Assembly: GCF_021601625.1 (NCBI RefSeq)
Contig: NZ_BQHR01000018.1
Location: 1-64,000, forward strand
DNA length: 64,000 bases
From: Pseudomonas paraglycinae
GTDB taxonomy: Bacteria > Pseudomonadota > Gammaproteobacteria > Pseudomonadales > Pseudomonadaceae
Direction: 5' to 3'
Below the pieces are notes generated by a model that saw only the letters and a program-made list of their open reading frames with translations, did not search any database and was not told where the DNA came from. Of this stretch, positions 47,567 to 57,087 are shown in pieces. The position numbers and the translations under genes were made by a program. Numbering within the stretch: the first letter of the stretch is position 1; every line of letters starts with the position of its first letter.

Positions 47567-48870
47567 GCTGCCTTCCGACGCTGCAACATCAGCCACATCG
47601 GCGTGAGGTCGCTGGGCAGAATGATCAGGGTTTGCCAGAACGCCACGCCGCTCAACCGGCAGTACAACACCAGCATCGCCACGGTCACCGCCAGATAGGC
47701 AATCGACGACGCTGCCGCTGCACCGACGATGCCGTAGGCCGGAATCAGCAGCAGGTTCAGCGCAAGATTGAGCAGCGCGCCGATCCCCATCAGCAGCGAC
47801 ACCGTGCCGGGGCGATTCTTGCCGATCAGGTCCAGGCGCAGGATGCTGGCGTAGCACAGGCCCAGCAGCCCCGGCAGTAACGCCAGCAGCGCCGGATACG
47901 CTGGCTGGTAGGCGACGCCGAACAGAGTGACGATCAGCCATTCGCCGATCACGGCCATGGTCAGGCAGGCGCCGAGCATCACCGTAGCGGTCAGGCGCAG
48001 TGCCAGCGGGGTGACTTTGTCCATGCCTTCGTCCTGTTGCAGCAGGCGTTTCATCAGCGGCGTGGTCACCGCTTCCGGAACGATCAGCAGCAATTCAGCG
48101 GCGGCGCTGGCCATCGCGTAATGCCCCAGGGCGGTGCTGCCGAGCAGGGCGCCGATGAACAGGTAATCGGAACGCAGGATCACTTGCTGGAACAGCAGAT
48201 CCGGGTGACTGCGGGCACTGAAGCGCAGCAGTTCGTTCTGGCTGGCGCGATCCCATTGCAGTTGCAACGGCTGCGCGCGTTTGAGCCACAGCCAGCCAAC
48301 CATCACTACGAGGCTGATGCCGGCCAGCCAACTGATCAGCGCGGCTTCGAGGGCCGCTTCTTTCCACATCCAGAACAACGCGAGAAACAGCAACAGCGGC
48401 GCCAGGGATTCCACCAGCCGCAAGGCATTGAACGCGACCACGCCGCCGGACGCATTGTGCAAGGTCAGCAGACCACTTTTGAGCACGGTCAACGGCACCG
48501 CCAGCAGCAACAGCCACGCCAGAAGACCGAGTTGCAGGGTCACGTCCAGTTCACTGCCGAACTCGCGTACCAGCGCCACCACCAGCAAGGTCAGCAGACC
48601 CGCCAGCAAACAGCCGAACACCAGCACTTGGGCGAGCAACAAGCCCATCGGCCGCTGCTTGGCTGCCTGATAACCCACGGCGGAATTCAATCCGCCGCTG
48701 GTGGCGGCGCTGATCAGATCCGGCAGGGTGCTGAGCAGGGCGAACAGGCCCCGTTCGCTGGGGCCGAGAATCCGCGCCAGCAGCACATTCCTCAGCAGGC
48801 GCAGGGCGATCATCGCCAGTTTGGTGCCCATGCTCAGCGCCAGATGCTTGAGGTAGCTGCTTCGACTCAT
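47563..48870 (-). CDS. Wzx-type polysaccharide flippase
   Basis: A 435-residue membrane protein with about 12 hydrophobic segments and the MATE/PST start RLLRNVLLARILGPSERGLFALL. This family flips lipid-linked repeat units across the inner membrane. It overlaps its neighbours by four bases on each side (ATGA), so the group is tightly coupled. Confidence 0.85.
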   Translation of the reverse strand: MSRSSYLKHLALSMGTKLAMIALRLLRNVLLARILGPSERGLFALLSTLPDLISAATSGGLNSAVGYQAAKQRPMGLLLAQVLVFGCLLAGLLTLLVVALVREFGSELDVTLQLGLLAWLLLLAVPLTVLKSGLLTLHNASGGVVAFNALRLVESLAPLLLFLALFWMWKEAALEAALISWLAGISLVVMVGWLWLKRAQPLQLQWDRASQNELLRFSARSHPDLLFQQVILRSDYLFIGALLGSTALGHYAMASAAAELLLIVPEAVTTPLMKRLLQQDEGMDKVTPLALRLTATVMLGACLTMAVIGEWLIVTLFGVAYQPAYPALLALLPGLLGLCYASILRLDLIGKNRPGTVSLLMGIGALLNLALNLLLIPAYGIVGAAAASSIAYLAVTVAMLVLYCRLSGVAFWQTLIILPSDLTPMWLMLQRRKAA

Positions 48871-49868
48871 GGCCGCGCCCCGCGATAGATCCGCCACGAC
48901 AGCAGCTCCGGATTGCGCGCGGTACGCTGGCTGACGCCGAAGCGTGGCAGATTCAGCGGATCACCGGTACCGCGATAGATGCCGCTGCCGGTGCCCAGCG
49001 CAAACGGGTAATCGTGATTGGCGATCTGCTCGCGCACCCGCTCATCGTTGTCCCCGTTGGGATAGCAATACACCGGCAACGGCCGGTTGCAGCCGTTGTT
49101 CAGGGCATCGCGGCTGCGGCTGAGTTCTTCGCCCAGACGCACATCGTCAAGGCCGGTGAGGATGGCGTGACTGGCGCCGTGGGGGCCGAAACGCACCAGC
49201 CCCGACGCTTCCATCGCCCGCACCTGATGCCAGTCCAGCGCTTGTGGCAACGACTCCTGCGGACACTCGTCGGTCAGGCGTTCGAGTATCTTCGGATCGA
49301 GCGCCTTGAGGCTTTGCAGATAATGCAACAGGGTCAGACTGCGGCGATCCACATCGATGTCGTCCAGCAGCACTGGCAACGGCTGGCCGGCGGCACGCAG
49401 GCATTCGATCAGGTGCGTGCGGGCTTTTTCACCATGACTGCCCCACAGGGTTTCACCGATGCTTTCCCACCAGAAACGCTGACGGCTGCCGATGAAATCG
49501 GTGGAAAGAAAAATGCTCGCCGGCACCTGATGTTTCTGCAGCAACGGAAAGGCATTGGCGGCGTTGTCGCGCCAGCCGTCGTCGAAGGTCAATGCCACTT
49601 GCGGACGCTCGGTGCGCAAGGCATTGGGTTGCAGGATCTCCATCAGCGGCACGCAATCGAAATGCTTGCGCAGCCACACCAGCAAGTGTTCGAAGGCCTT
49701 GGGCCCGACGCACAGTTCGTTGCGGTGCGGCAGGTCGGCGGCGCGGTCGTTGGACAGCACCCGGTGGAGCATCAGTATCACGCCGGCGCCGTGCAGCTGG
49801 TTTCGCCCCACGGACGAGTTGAGATAGAGCCAGCCGCTGGTGCGTTTAATCAGTTGCTTGATCGCCAT
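48867..49868 (-). CDS. Polysaccharide deacetylase (NodB domain)
   Basis: A 333-residue protein; ATG 49868 is chosen for GAGGGAT, against an earlier in-frame ATG at 49913. The NodB fold shows GVILMLHRVLS, VALTFDDGWRDNAANAFPLL (catalytic DD), PASIFLSTDFIGS and a late YCYPNGDND. No signal peptide, so it may act in the cytoplasm on precursors. Together with the YdjC-type enzyme it gives the cluster two deacetylases of different families. Confidence 0.85.
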   Translation of the reverse strand: MAIKQLIKRTSGWLYLNSSVGRNQLHGAGVILMLHRVLSNDRAADLPHRNELCVGPKAFEHLLVWLRKHFDCVPLMEILQPNALRTERPQVALTFDDGWRDNAANAFPLLQKHQVPASIFLSTDFIGSRQRFWWESIGETLWGSHGEKARTHLIECLRAAGQPLPVLLDDIDVDRRSLTLLHYLQSLKALDPKILERLTDECPQESLPQALDWHQVRAMEASGLVRFGPHGASHAILTGLDDVRLGEELSRSRDALNNGCNRPLPVYCYPNGDNDERVREQIANHDYPFALGTGSGIYRGTGDPLNLPRFGVSQRTARNPELLSWRIYRGARP

Positions 49869-49881
49869 GGCTCGATCCCTC

Positions 49882-51018
49882 TCAACGGTTTTGGTCAGGG
49901 TTCCATTGGGCATAACGCTGGCCGCGCAGGAACTGCCACAAGCCGATGCTCATGCCCGCCAGTGTCACCAGCAGGAATGCCGCAAGGCGGAACGGCTTGG
50001 GCAAGCGGTGTTGTGAATCCAGCAGGCCGGCAATCGCGATGGCGTAGCCGATCAATTGCGCGATCAGGCTCAGGCGATAGAAATCGTGCTCTTCCCACAG
50101 CCAGAAATTGCTCAGCAGCAGCGGCAGCAACAGGATCGGCGCCAGGCGACGGATCAACTTGTGGCTGATCAACGCAATCGAATACAGCCCATGCTTCAAC
50201 GGATTGAGCAGTGCACTGCGTTGCGCCAGACTTTGCAGGCCGCCGACGGTGACCCGCTGGCGCCGGCGGAATTGCTTGTCGGCTTCGTCGACGCCGTGGT
50301 CGATCACCTGCGCTTCGGGCACGTAGACGATCCGTTTGAATTTCACCGGGGCGCAGGTGCTGATGAAGAAGTCGTCGTTGACCTCGGCCGGCACGTTCTC
50401 GAACAGTTCGCGGCGCAGGGCCAGCAGGGCGCCGTCGGCGGAGACCATGCAACCGGTACGGTTCTCGACCCGACGCAACCAGCCCTCGTAGTGCCGATAA
50501 AGGCTGTCGCCGATGCTCAAGCCACCGCCGGTGACTGGAATCACCATGTGTCCGGCACAGGCGCCGACCTGTGGGTCGCTCAGGGGCGCCAGCAGGTAGC
50601 CGAGGGTTTCCCGCGACCATTGGTTGTCAGCGTCGGTGAACACCAGAATGTCGCCCGTGGCCAGCGCCGCGCCGGCATTCAGGGTGGCGGCCTTGCCCTG
50701 GCGAGGCAGGTCGAGCACGGTGATTCGCGGGTCGACGACCTTGTGTGCGCAGGCCACGGTGGCGTCGGTGGAACCGTCGCTGGCCAGAATGATTTGCAGG
50801 GTCGCCGGCTGATAATCCTGGGACAGCAGCGAGCGCAGCTTGTGTTCGATGTGTCGCGCTTCGTTGTGGGCGGCGATGACGATGCTGACGTTCAGCGGCG
50901 GTGCCGGGCTGTGGCGCCACGCCGGGAACAGCGGCGCGAGCAGCGTCAGCAGCAGCGGGTAGCCGACATAGGCGTAGGCCGGCAGCAGCAGGCACATCCA
51001 GAAAATGAATTCAGCCAC
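49882..51018 (-). CDS. Membrane glycosyltransferase, family 2
   Basis: A 378-residue processive-type GT2: N-terminal helix, NVSIVIAAHNEARHIEHKL, the donor-binding DGSTD and DAD (VFTDADNQW), VNDDFFIS and the QRRRQR-like FRRRQRVTVGG, then three C-terminal membrane helices. Such proteins transfer sugars to lipid-linked or growing chains. It overlaps the following GT by 8 bases. Confidence 0.87.
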   Translation of the reverse strand: MAEFIFWMCLLLPAYAYVGYPLLLTLLAPLFPAWRHSPAPPLNVSIVIAAHNEARHIEHKLRSLLSQDYQPATLQIILASDGSTDATVACAHKVVDPRITVLDLPRQGKAATLNAGAALATGDILVFTDADNQWSRETLGYLLAPLSDPQVGACAGHMVIPVTGGGLSIGDSLYRHYEGWLRRVENRTGCMVSADGALLALRRELFENVPAEVNDDFFISTCAPVKFKRIVYVPEAQVIDHGVDEADKQFRRRQRVTVGGLQSLAQRSALLNPLKHGLYSIALISHKLIRRLAPILLLPLLLSNFWLWEEHDFYRLSLIAQLIGYAIAIAGLLDSQHRLPKPFRLAAFLLVTLAGMSIGLWQFLRGQRYAQWNPDQNR

Positions 51019-51979
51019 GGGCAGGCCTCCTGGCGTTCCAATGACACAGACTGAGAATGAACGCGGCGCCCGCCAGGTGCAGGCGCAGCCAGTGCAGGCC
51101 CCACAGTTGCAGGGTCAGGCAGACGTTGTGGTGCTTGGCGCTCTGGCGCACGCTGAGCACCAGCCCCGGCACCAGCGTCAGCATCACCATGATCGCGGCG
51201 TGATGGGGAAAGCCGTCGAGCAGCGCGGATATCGCCAGGAAATCGAGAATCCAGACGAAGATCGACAGCATCGGAAACCGCAACAGGCGCAGGCTGAAAC
51301 CGTGGCTGCGCAGCAATTGCAGATGACTGCCCTGACGCCACAGTTCCTTGCCCATCCACTCGCGCCAGTTCATTTCGTAGCCCCAGTGCAGAGCCACGCT
51401 TTCATTGATCGAGAGCAGTCGCGCGCCGTGTTCTCTCAGGCGCAAGGTGAACTCCTTGTCTTCGCCGGTGCGCAGGGTTTCGTTGAAACCGCCGACCTTG
51501 TCGAACCAGCGCCGACGCATCAGCAGGTTGGCACTGGGCAGCCAGTCGACGACGTGGCTGGTGTGGGTGGTCGGGCGCAAGGTCCGGCGCTGCCAGGCGG
51601 TGGCGTACCACGGCGCGGCGGCGGGGGTGTGCAGGTCGAGACCGAAGACATCGGCCTGGCCACTGGCTTCGATGTCGAACAATGGGTGCAACCAGTCTTC
51701 CGGCATTTCGATGTCGGCATCGATGAACGCCAGCCATTCCCCGGTGGCGATGGCGGTCCCACGATTGCGCAACGCGCCGATCAGCAGGCCTGGCATCACC
51801 AGTACGTGGGCGCCGAACTGCCGGGCGATCTGCGGGCCTTCGTCGCTCGATCCGTTGTCGACCACGATCAGTTCACACTCGACATCCGCCGCGTGCGCCG
51901 CTTTTTGCGCAGCCAGCAGGGTGCGGCCAATGTGCCGGGCCTCGTTGAACATCGGGATGACGATGCTGATCCGGCTCAT
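51011..51979 (-). CDS. Glycosyltransferase, family 2
   Basis: A 322-residue GT2 with ISIVIPMFNEARHIGRTL, VVDNGSSDEG, the DXD-like FIDADIEMPEDW and a late GEDKEF motif; two hydrophobic helices near the C-terminus. The ATG at 51979 overlaps the polymerase stop. Adds one sugar of the repeat unit; donor unknown. Confidence 0.87.
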   Translation of the reverse strand: MSRISIVIPMFNEARHIGRTLLAAQKAAHAADVECELIVVDNGSSDEGPQIARQFGAHVLVMPGLLIGALRNRGTAIATGEWLAFIDADIEMPEDWLHPLFDIEASGQADVFGLDLHTPAAAPWYATAWQRRTLRPTTHTSHVVDWLPSANLLMRRRWFDKVGGFNETLRTGEDKEFTLRLREHGARLLSINESVALHWGYEMNWREWMGKELWRQGSHLQLLRSHGFSLRLLRFPMLSIFVWILDFLAISALLDGFPHHAAIMVMLTLVPGLVLSVRQSAKHHNVCLTLQLWGLHWLRLHLAGAAFILSLCHWNARRPARG

Positions 51980-53346
51980 GCTTTGGCCTCCGTCATCGGT
52001 GCCTGCTCGGCTTTGAGGCGCAAGACGCTGGTCATGGCGAGCATGATCCACAGGTATTTCTGGTTCGGTGCGCTGAGGAACATCAGGAACAGCGTCAGCG
52101 ACAGAAAACTCACCCCCAGGTGGGTCATCAGATCCGCCTGTTGCCAGTCACGTCGCAGCATCCACGCCTTGCGCGCCTGCATCAGGTTGTACAGACCCAG
52201 CGCGAGCATGCCGACGAACATCAATCCGGCGGGCACCCCCAGTTCGCTGAAGATTTCCAGGTAGGTGTTATGCGCCCGGCGATACAGGTCGCCGATCTTA
52301 CGGTTGGCGGAAAACGCCTTCGCATAGCCGGTGGTGGCGTAGTGCAGCGGGAAGGTGCCGGGGCCGGAGCCGAGCAACGGGTTCTCGCGGATCATCTGGC
52401 TGCCGACCACGATGTACGAGGCGCGGCGGCCAAGGGATTCATCGTTGTGCCCTTTGGCGCCTGCGCTCAACACGCTGAGGGACTGGATGCGCGCGATGTA
52501 GCCGGCAGGCATCGCATAGATCGCCAGCGGAATCACGATCGCCGCACCGAGCATGGCAAAACCGAGGTGACGTGGACGAATCCGCGCCAGTTGCGCACGG
52601 TAGTGCCAGCAACCGATCACCAGACTCAAGGCCAGCACCACCAGCCCGGAACGCGATTCGGTCTTGGTCATGCCGCCGAGCAACAGCAGGCAGCAACCGC
52701 CCCAGAACAGCCGATGCAACAGGTTCGGGCTGCGGATCACCAGCAGCAGGCCCAGCGGAATGGCGAAGGCGATCAGCAGGGCGAAAGCGTTGGGGTCTTC
52801 GAGCAGGCCGGCGGCGCGGCCCTGATCCTGGAATTTGGTGGAGAACATGGCCATGGCGCAGGTGGTGCTGACGGCCAGGGTCACCAGTCGGGCAAACAGG
52901 TCGAGGTTCAGCTCGCGGCCGATCAGCAGGGTGATGACAAACAGAATCAGGCCGACGCTGATTTCCCGCAGGTGGCCGAGCGACATGCCCATGTCGTCAG
53001 TGTTGAGCAGGCTCAGAAAGTACAGGGTCATGAAGGCGATCAGAAAGCGCCAGATATTGCTGCGCAGGCGATCCGAGGGAATCTGGTGCATCGCCAGTTG
53101 CAGCATCAGGATCACCGCCAGCGAAGCGCCGATCAGTTTGCTTCCGGACAGTGAACTGTCCTTGAAGAAACCCTCGAACGGCACCAGGGCGACGATGCCG
53201 AGCAGGCCCCAGGTCGGTTTGCGGTACAACACCGCGAACCCCACCAGACCGAGCACTGCGCCTGGCGCGAGGTAGGGCCAGGGGCTGGCCAGCAGAGCAA
53301 TGCAGGCCAGCCCAAGCAGACTGACGATCGAGAGCGGGAAAATCAT
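51976..53346 (-). CDS. O-antigen ligase/Wzy-like polymerase
   Basis: A 456-residue polytopic membrane protein (about 11 helices) with the Wzy_C/O-antigen ligase periplasmic loop: ENPLLGSGPGTFPLHYATT and RRAHNTYLEIFSELGVPAG. The ATG at 53346 follows GGGAGG. In this cluster it is the only candidate for repeat-unit polymerase. Overlaps both neighbours by four bases. Confidence 0.85.
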   Translation of the reverse strand: MIFPLSIVSLLGLACIALLASPWPYLAPGAVLGLVGFAVLYRKPTWGLLGIVALVPFEGFFKDSSLSGSKLIGASLAVILMLQLAMHQIPSDRLRSNIWRFLIAFMTLYFLSLLNTDDMGMSLGHLREISVGLILFVITLLIGRELNLDLFARLVTLAVSTTCAMAMFSTKFQDQGRAAGLLEDPNAFALLIAFAIPLGLLLVIRSPNLLHRLFWGGCCLLLLGGMTKTESRSGLVVLALSLVIGCWHYRAQLARIRPRHLGFAMLGAAIVIPLAIYAMPAGYIARIQSLSVLSAGAKGHNDESLGRRASYIVVGSQMIRENPLLGSGPGTFPLHYATTGYAKAFSANRKIGDLYRRAHNTYLEIFSELGVPAGLMFVGMLALGLYNLMQARKAWMLRRDWQQADLMTHLGVSFLSLTLFLMFLSAPNQKYLWIMLAMTSVLRLKAEQAPMTEAKA

Positions 53347-54434
53347 GCGCGTGCCTCCCGTGCCGTGCGGATGTACAGCTGCGACCAGCGTTCGGCCAGG
53401 GCCTTGAGGTCGTAGCGATCCTGTTGCGTGCGTTTTGCGTTGTCGCGCAGTTGCCGTGCCAGGCCAGGCTCGGACAGCAAGGTGTCGAGCTGGCGGGCGA
53501 GGGCGGCGCTGTCGGTGGGGGCCGCAAGCAAACCGTTGTGACGGTTCTCCAGCACGTCGGGAATCCCGCCGACGCCAAATGCCACCACCGGCACCCCGGC
53601 CTGCATCGCTTCCAGCAGAATCATTGGCGTACCTTCGGTGCGCGAGCTGATCACCAGCGCATCGAGTTGCTGCCACCAGTGCCGCATGTCGGTCTGGTAA
53701 CCCGGCAAGCGGATGCGCTGCTGCAAACCGGCGGCGTCGATCCGTGCCTGCAAGTCTTCGCGTTCCGGGCCGTCGCCGAGCATCACCGCGTCGAGTTGCG
53801 GGTGCTGGTGACACAGCGGGATCAGCGCGTCGAGAAACAGATCCGGGCCTTTCTCACTGCTCAAACGCCCGACGTAACCGGCGAGCCAGCGTTGTCTTGG
53901 CGCATCGGAAAGCAGCGCGGCGGCTGCCGGTAATCCGTTGGGAATCACCTGCAATTTCTCCGCACGCACGCTGGCCTGACGGTGCAACACCGCGATGCTT
54001 TCGGCGACACACACCACCCGATCCACCGACGCCGTGCGGCACAGTTGCAGGCTCAGCCAGGTGTAGAACTTCTGCTTGCGGCTGCGCGGGGTGAAGCCGT
54101 GTTGAGTGATCACCAGCGGCAGGCGCAACAGCGTGGCGCCGACCCAGCCGAACAACAGGCCTTTGAAATTGTGGGTATTGATCAACGGACGTTCACCGCG
54201 CCGCTGACCCAAGTGCCGCAGCAGGGCACCGAGCCCTGCGCAGCCTTGTGCATCGACGCCGGCCTCGCGAAAGCGCGCGATCAATTCCGGCGGCGCATCG
54301 AGGAACAGCACCTGGTGCTGCCCCGGCGTCGCCAGGCAATGATCGAGCAACATCCGCTCGGCCCCGTAGAAGCCACCGCTGCTGAGCAAATGCATGATCG
54401 GCAGGGCGGCGTTCGGGGTAGAGGACGTGTTCAA
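53343..54434 (-). CDS. Glycosyltransferase, family 4
   Basis: A 363-residue GT-B enzyme: N-terminal GGFYGAERMLLDHCLATPG, the linker VIPNGLP, and the donor-site GYVGRLSSEKGPDLFLDAL, EREDLQARIDAAGL and SRTEGTPMILLEAMQAGVPVV with the EX7E motif. A retaining transferase of the GT4 type. It overlaps the chain-length gene by four bases. Confidence 0.88.
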   Translation of the reverse strand: MNTSSTPNAALPIMHLLSSGGFYGAERMLLDHCLATPGQHQVLFLDAPPELIARFREAGVDAQGCAGLGALLRHLGQRRGERPLINTHNFKGLLFGWVGATLLRLPLVITQHGFTPRSRKQKFYTWLSLQLCRTASVDRVVCVAESIAVLHRQASVRAEKLQVIPNGLPAAAALLSDAPRQRWLAGYVGRLSSEKGPDLFLDALIPLCHQHPQLDAVMLGDGPEREDLQARIDAAGLQQRIRLPGYQTDMRHWWQQLDALVISSRTEGTPMILLEAMQAGVPVVAFGVGGIPDVLENRHNGLLAAPTDSAALARQLDTLLSEPGLARQLRDNAKRTQQDRYDLKALAERWSQLYIRTAREARA

Positions 54435-56023
54435 TTGCGCACCCAGTGCACGAAGCTCGGCACGGTCCAGTTCTTGTGCGGGTTGCTCGGTTGCGCGTTC
54501 TGGTCGTTGATCACCAGCAGCACCGGCAGGCCCAGCTCGTGGCTGATTTGCGCCGGATGTTTGAAGCGGTGATCGAAGAACTCACGCACGTAGACCAGTG
54601 CAATCGCCAGCAACAGACCGGTGAACAGCCCGAACGGAATGATCAGCATCGGCTTGGGAAACGCCGGTTCGGTCGGTTCGAACGGTGGGCTCAAGACCCG
54701 GGCGTTGGACAGGTCGTCGCTCAGCGAACGGGTGGTGCTACTTTCGGCAAAACGCTGGGCGTAGGTCGAGAACGCGGCGTGCAGCGCGTCGATCTCGGTG
54801 TCCATCTGCCGCAGTTTGCTCTGGGTTTGCTGCAACTCGTGGATGCGGTTCTTGAACTCGGCGATGCGCGCGGTTTTCTGATCGATCACCTGCTGGACCA
54901 CCGCCAGATCGTTGGTGCGTTCCTGGATACGGTTGCTCACCACCTTGAGGAACTGCTGGCGAGTGCGGGCAATCTGCTCGCGGGTCAGCAACATCGGTTC
55001 ACTGCCCGGCTGGAACACCGCCAGATCATTCATGTAACGGCTGACCTGGGTGGTCAGTTGCTCGCCCATCTGTTTGATTTCCCGATCCTCGAACGCCACG
55101 TTGTCGACCGTGGTGGTGAAGGTGTAGGGGAAGGTGTAGTCGTTGAGTTTGCTGTTACTGGCGGCAGCCAGCGCGGTCTTCAGGTACTCGAGCCAGCGCT
55201 GGCTTTGCAGCAGGCGGTCGCGATACAGGTTCAGCGCCTGCTCTTCGGTGTTGATCGCGTTGAGGCGGAAAGTGATTTCCTCCTTCGGATCCGACGCGCC
55301 GACACTTTCAAGTAATGCCTGGCGATTGCCTTCCAGTCCATCAAGGCGCACCTGATACAGGTGTTTCTTGGTTTCGTAGAACGATTGCGGCAAATCGATC
55401 GATTGCAGCGCCTGACGGCTCACCAGGTAGTTTTGCAGCAGGGCAGAGACGAAGGTCGTGCCTTGATGCGGGTCGGGGAAGCTGTAGATGATCGAGATCA
55501 CGTTGGAGCCAGGCAGGGTCTCGATTTTCAGGCTGTCTATCGCATCCTGGGTCAGCGCGTCGAGCGCGGTGTCGCGCACCGGATCGGTTTCAAGCCCCAG
55601 GGTGTTGCGCACGGGGTTGATCACGTACTGGCGCAGCGGCGAGCTGATGTAACGCTTGAACGGCTCGCTCACCAGTTTGTTGAACATGCCGGGCGACGGG
55701 GTGTATTCGCCCTTGTCACGCAGTTCGCTGATGGTCTGACGGATCAGCGCCGGCGAACGCAGGATGTTGCTCTCGGTTTCCATGTCCGCCAGCGATGGCG
55801 GGATGAAGGTGGCGTTGTCCACGGTCAGCGACGTGGTGGCGTCGCCCTGCGACAGTTTTTTCGACTGCACGATTACCTGAGCGGTGATATCGAAGCTCTG
55901 TTTGAGCAGCAGCGGCAGCACCAGCGCGATCACTGCAAAGACCAGGAAGACCCGTTTCACCAATTGCTTGTTGGCGAAGAAGATCCTGAAGAACTCATGC
56001 AGGTAGTTTTCCTTTGGATTCAT
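54431..56023 (-). CDS. Polysaccharide chain-length/co-polymerase protein (Wzz/GumC-like)
   Basis: A 530-residue inner-membrane protein: short N-terminal tail, membrane helix at about 25-42, a long periplasmic coiled-coil region, and a second helix at about 460-480 after the proline-rich PPFEPTEPAFPKP. There is no fused kinase domain, so it is the PCP half of a split Wzc; the ATPase-like half is encoded at 57.1 kb. It controls polymer length and links to the Wza-like exporter. Confidence 0.85.
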   Translation of the reverse strand: MNPKENYLHEFFRIFFANKQLVKRVFLVFAVIALVLPLLLKQSFDITAQVIVQSKKLSQGDATTSLTVDNATFIPPSLADMETESNILRSPALIRQTISELRDKGEYTPSPGMFNKLVSEPFKRYISSPLRQYVINPVRNTLGLETDPVRDTALDALTQDAIDSLKIETLPGSNVISIIYSFPDPHQGTTFVSALLQNYLVSRQALQSIDLPQSFYETKKHLYQVRLDGLEGNRQALLESVGASDPKEEITFRLNAINTEEQALNLYRDRLLQSQRWLEYLKTALAAASNSKLNDYTFPYTFTTTVDNVAFEDREIKQMGEQLTTQVSRYMNDLAVFQPGSEPMLLTREQIARTRQQFLKVVSNRIQERTNDLAVVQQVIDQKTARIAEFKNRIHELQQTQSKLRQMDTEIDALHAAFSTYAQRFAESSTTRSLSDDLSNARVLSPPFEPTEPAFPKPMLIIPFGLFTGLLLAIALVYVREFFDHRFKHPAQISHELGLPVLLVINDQNAQPSNPHKNWTVPSFVHWVRN

Positions 56024-56040
56024 GGTCGGTCACCTGAGAG

Positions 56041-57066
56041 TCAGTTGTTGTTGCTGTCTTTGTTGTCGACGCGGTAGCCGAAGCTGAAGCCCACGCCCTG
56101 GAACAGCACCACGTCGGCCAGTTGCCGGGCGAGTTCGCCGGCGCTGGCCAGTTTGGTTTTCGGCACGTACAGCATGTCGTCCGGTTGCAGGTAGGCGATT
56201 TGCGGCGCCTCGCCCGACAACGCTTTCTCGACGTCGTAACGCACGGCCTGCACCTGATTGCCGTTGCGCCGCATGATCACCACCGAATCGAGCCGCGCCT
56301 TGACGTTGGTGCCGCGCGCCAGGGTCAGCGCCTCAAGCACCGACACCGGCCGGCGGATCGGGTAGGAACCCGGCTGGCCGACTTCACCCAGCACATAGAT
56401 TTCGTTGCCGGCGGTGGACTTGAGCAACACGTCCACGGTCATGCGGCCCGGCAGTTGTGCGTACTTTTTGTTGAGGAAGTCTTCGAGCTGGTTGACGGTC
56501 ATGCCTTGCAGCGGCACCGCGCCGATTTCCGGGAAGCTCGCGTAGCCGTCGGTGCCGACGGTGATCTCGCGGCTCATGCCGGTGGCCGGGTGGTTGAGGG
56601 CGCTTTTCAGGTTCTGCTCGTTGGTCAGCGGGCTGATGATCTGCACCGTCAACTGATTGCGGTTGGGCTGGAACAACTGTTTGCGTTGATAGGCGCGCTG
56701 GATTTCCTGGCGCGCTTCTTCGCTGGTCAGCCCGGCGATTTTCACCGACGTGTTGGCGCCCGGCAGTTCGATGGTGCCGTCCGGCAGTACCAACTGGTTG
56801 CCATTGAGCTGGCTGGCGGCGGTGAAGTTCAGGCCGATCTGGTCACCCGACTGCACGCGGTAAGCGTCCGAGCCGCTGGTGCTGATGTGGAAGATCACGT
56901 CCAGCACATCCTGCGGGCGCAGGGTCTGCTCGACCTTCGGCATGTCGGTGGCCTGGGCGTTGGCCGGGGTGGCGGTGAGAATGTTCACCGGCATGTTCTG
57001 GGTTTCGGAGGTGCTCGAGCAGCCTGCAAGCGGCAGCATCAGCAGCACAAGAATCCTGGCGTTCAT
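56041..57066 (-). CDS. Outer-membrane polysaccharide export lipoprotein (Wza-like)
   Basis: A 341-residue lipoprotein (lipobox LAGC at 13-16) with the Poly_export domain (YRVQSGDQIGLNF, about 75-160) and SLBB domains (EIYVLGEVGQPGSYPI and IAYLQPDDMLYVPK). Forms the outer-membrane translocon. Its gene precedes the chain-length gene by 17 bases. Confidence 0.9.
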   Translation of the reverse strand: MNARILVLLMLPLAGCSSTSETQNMPVNILTATPANAQATDMPKVEQTLRPQDVLDVIFHISTSGSDAYRVQSGDQIGLNFTAASQLNGNQLVLPDGTIELPGANTSVKIAGLTSEEARQEIQRAYQRKQLFQPNRNQLTVQIISPLTNEQNLKSALNHPATGMSREITVGTDGYASFPEIGAVPLQGMTVNQLEDFLNKKYAQLPGRMTVDVLLKSTAGNEIYVLGEVGQPGSYPIRRPVSVLEALTLARGTNVKARLDSVVIMRRNGNQVQAVRYDVEKALSGEAPQIAYLQPDDMLYVPKTKLASAGELARQLADVVLFQGVGFSFGYRVDNKDSNNN

Positions 57067-57087
57067 GGCGTCATCCTTTGCGGTTGC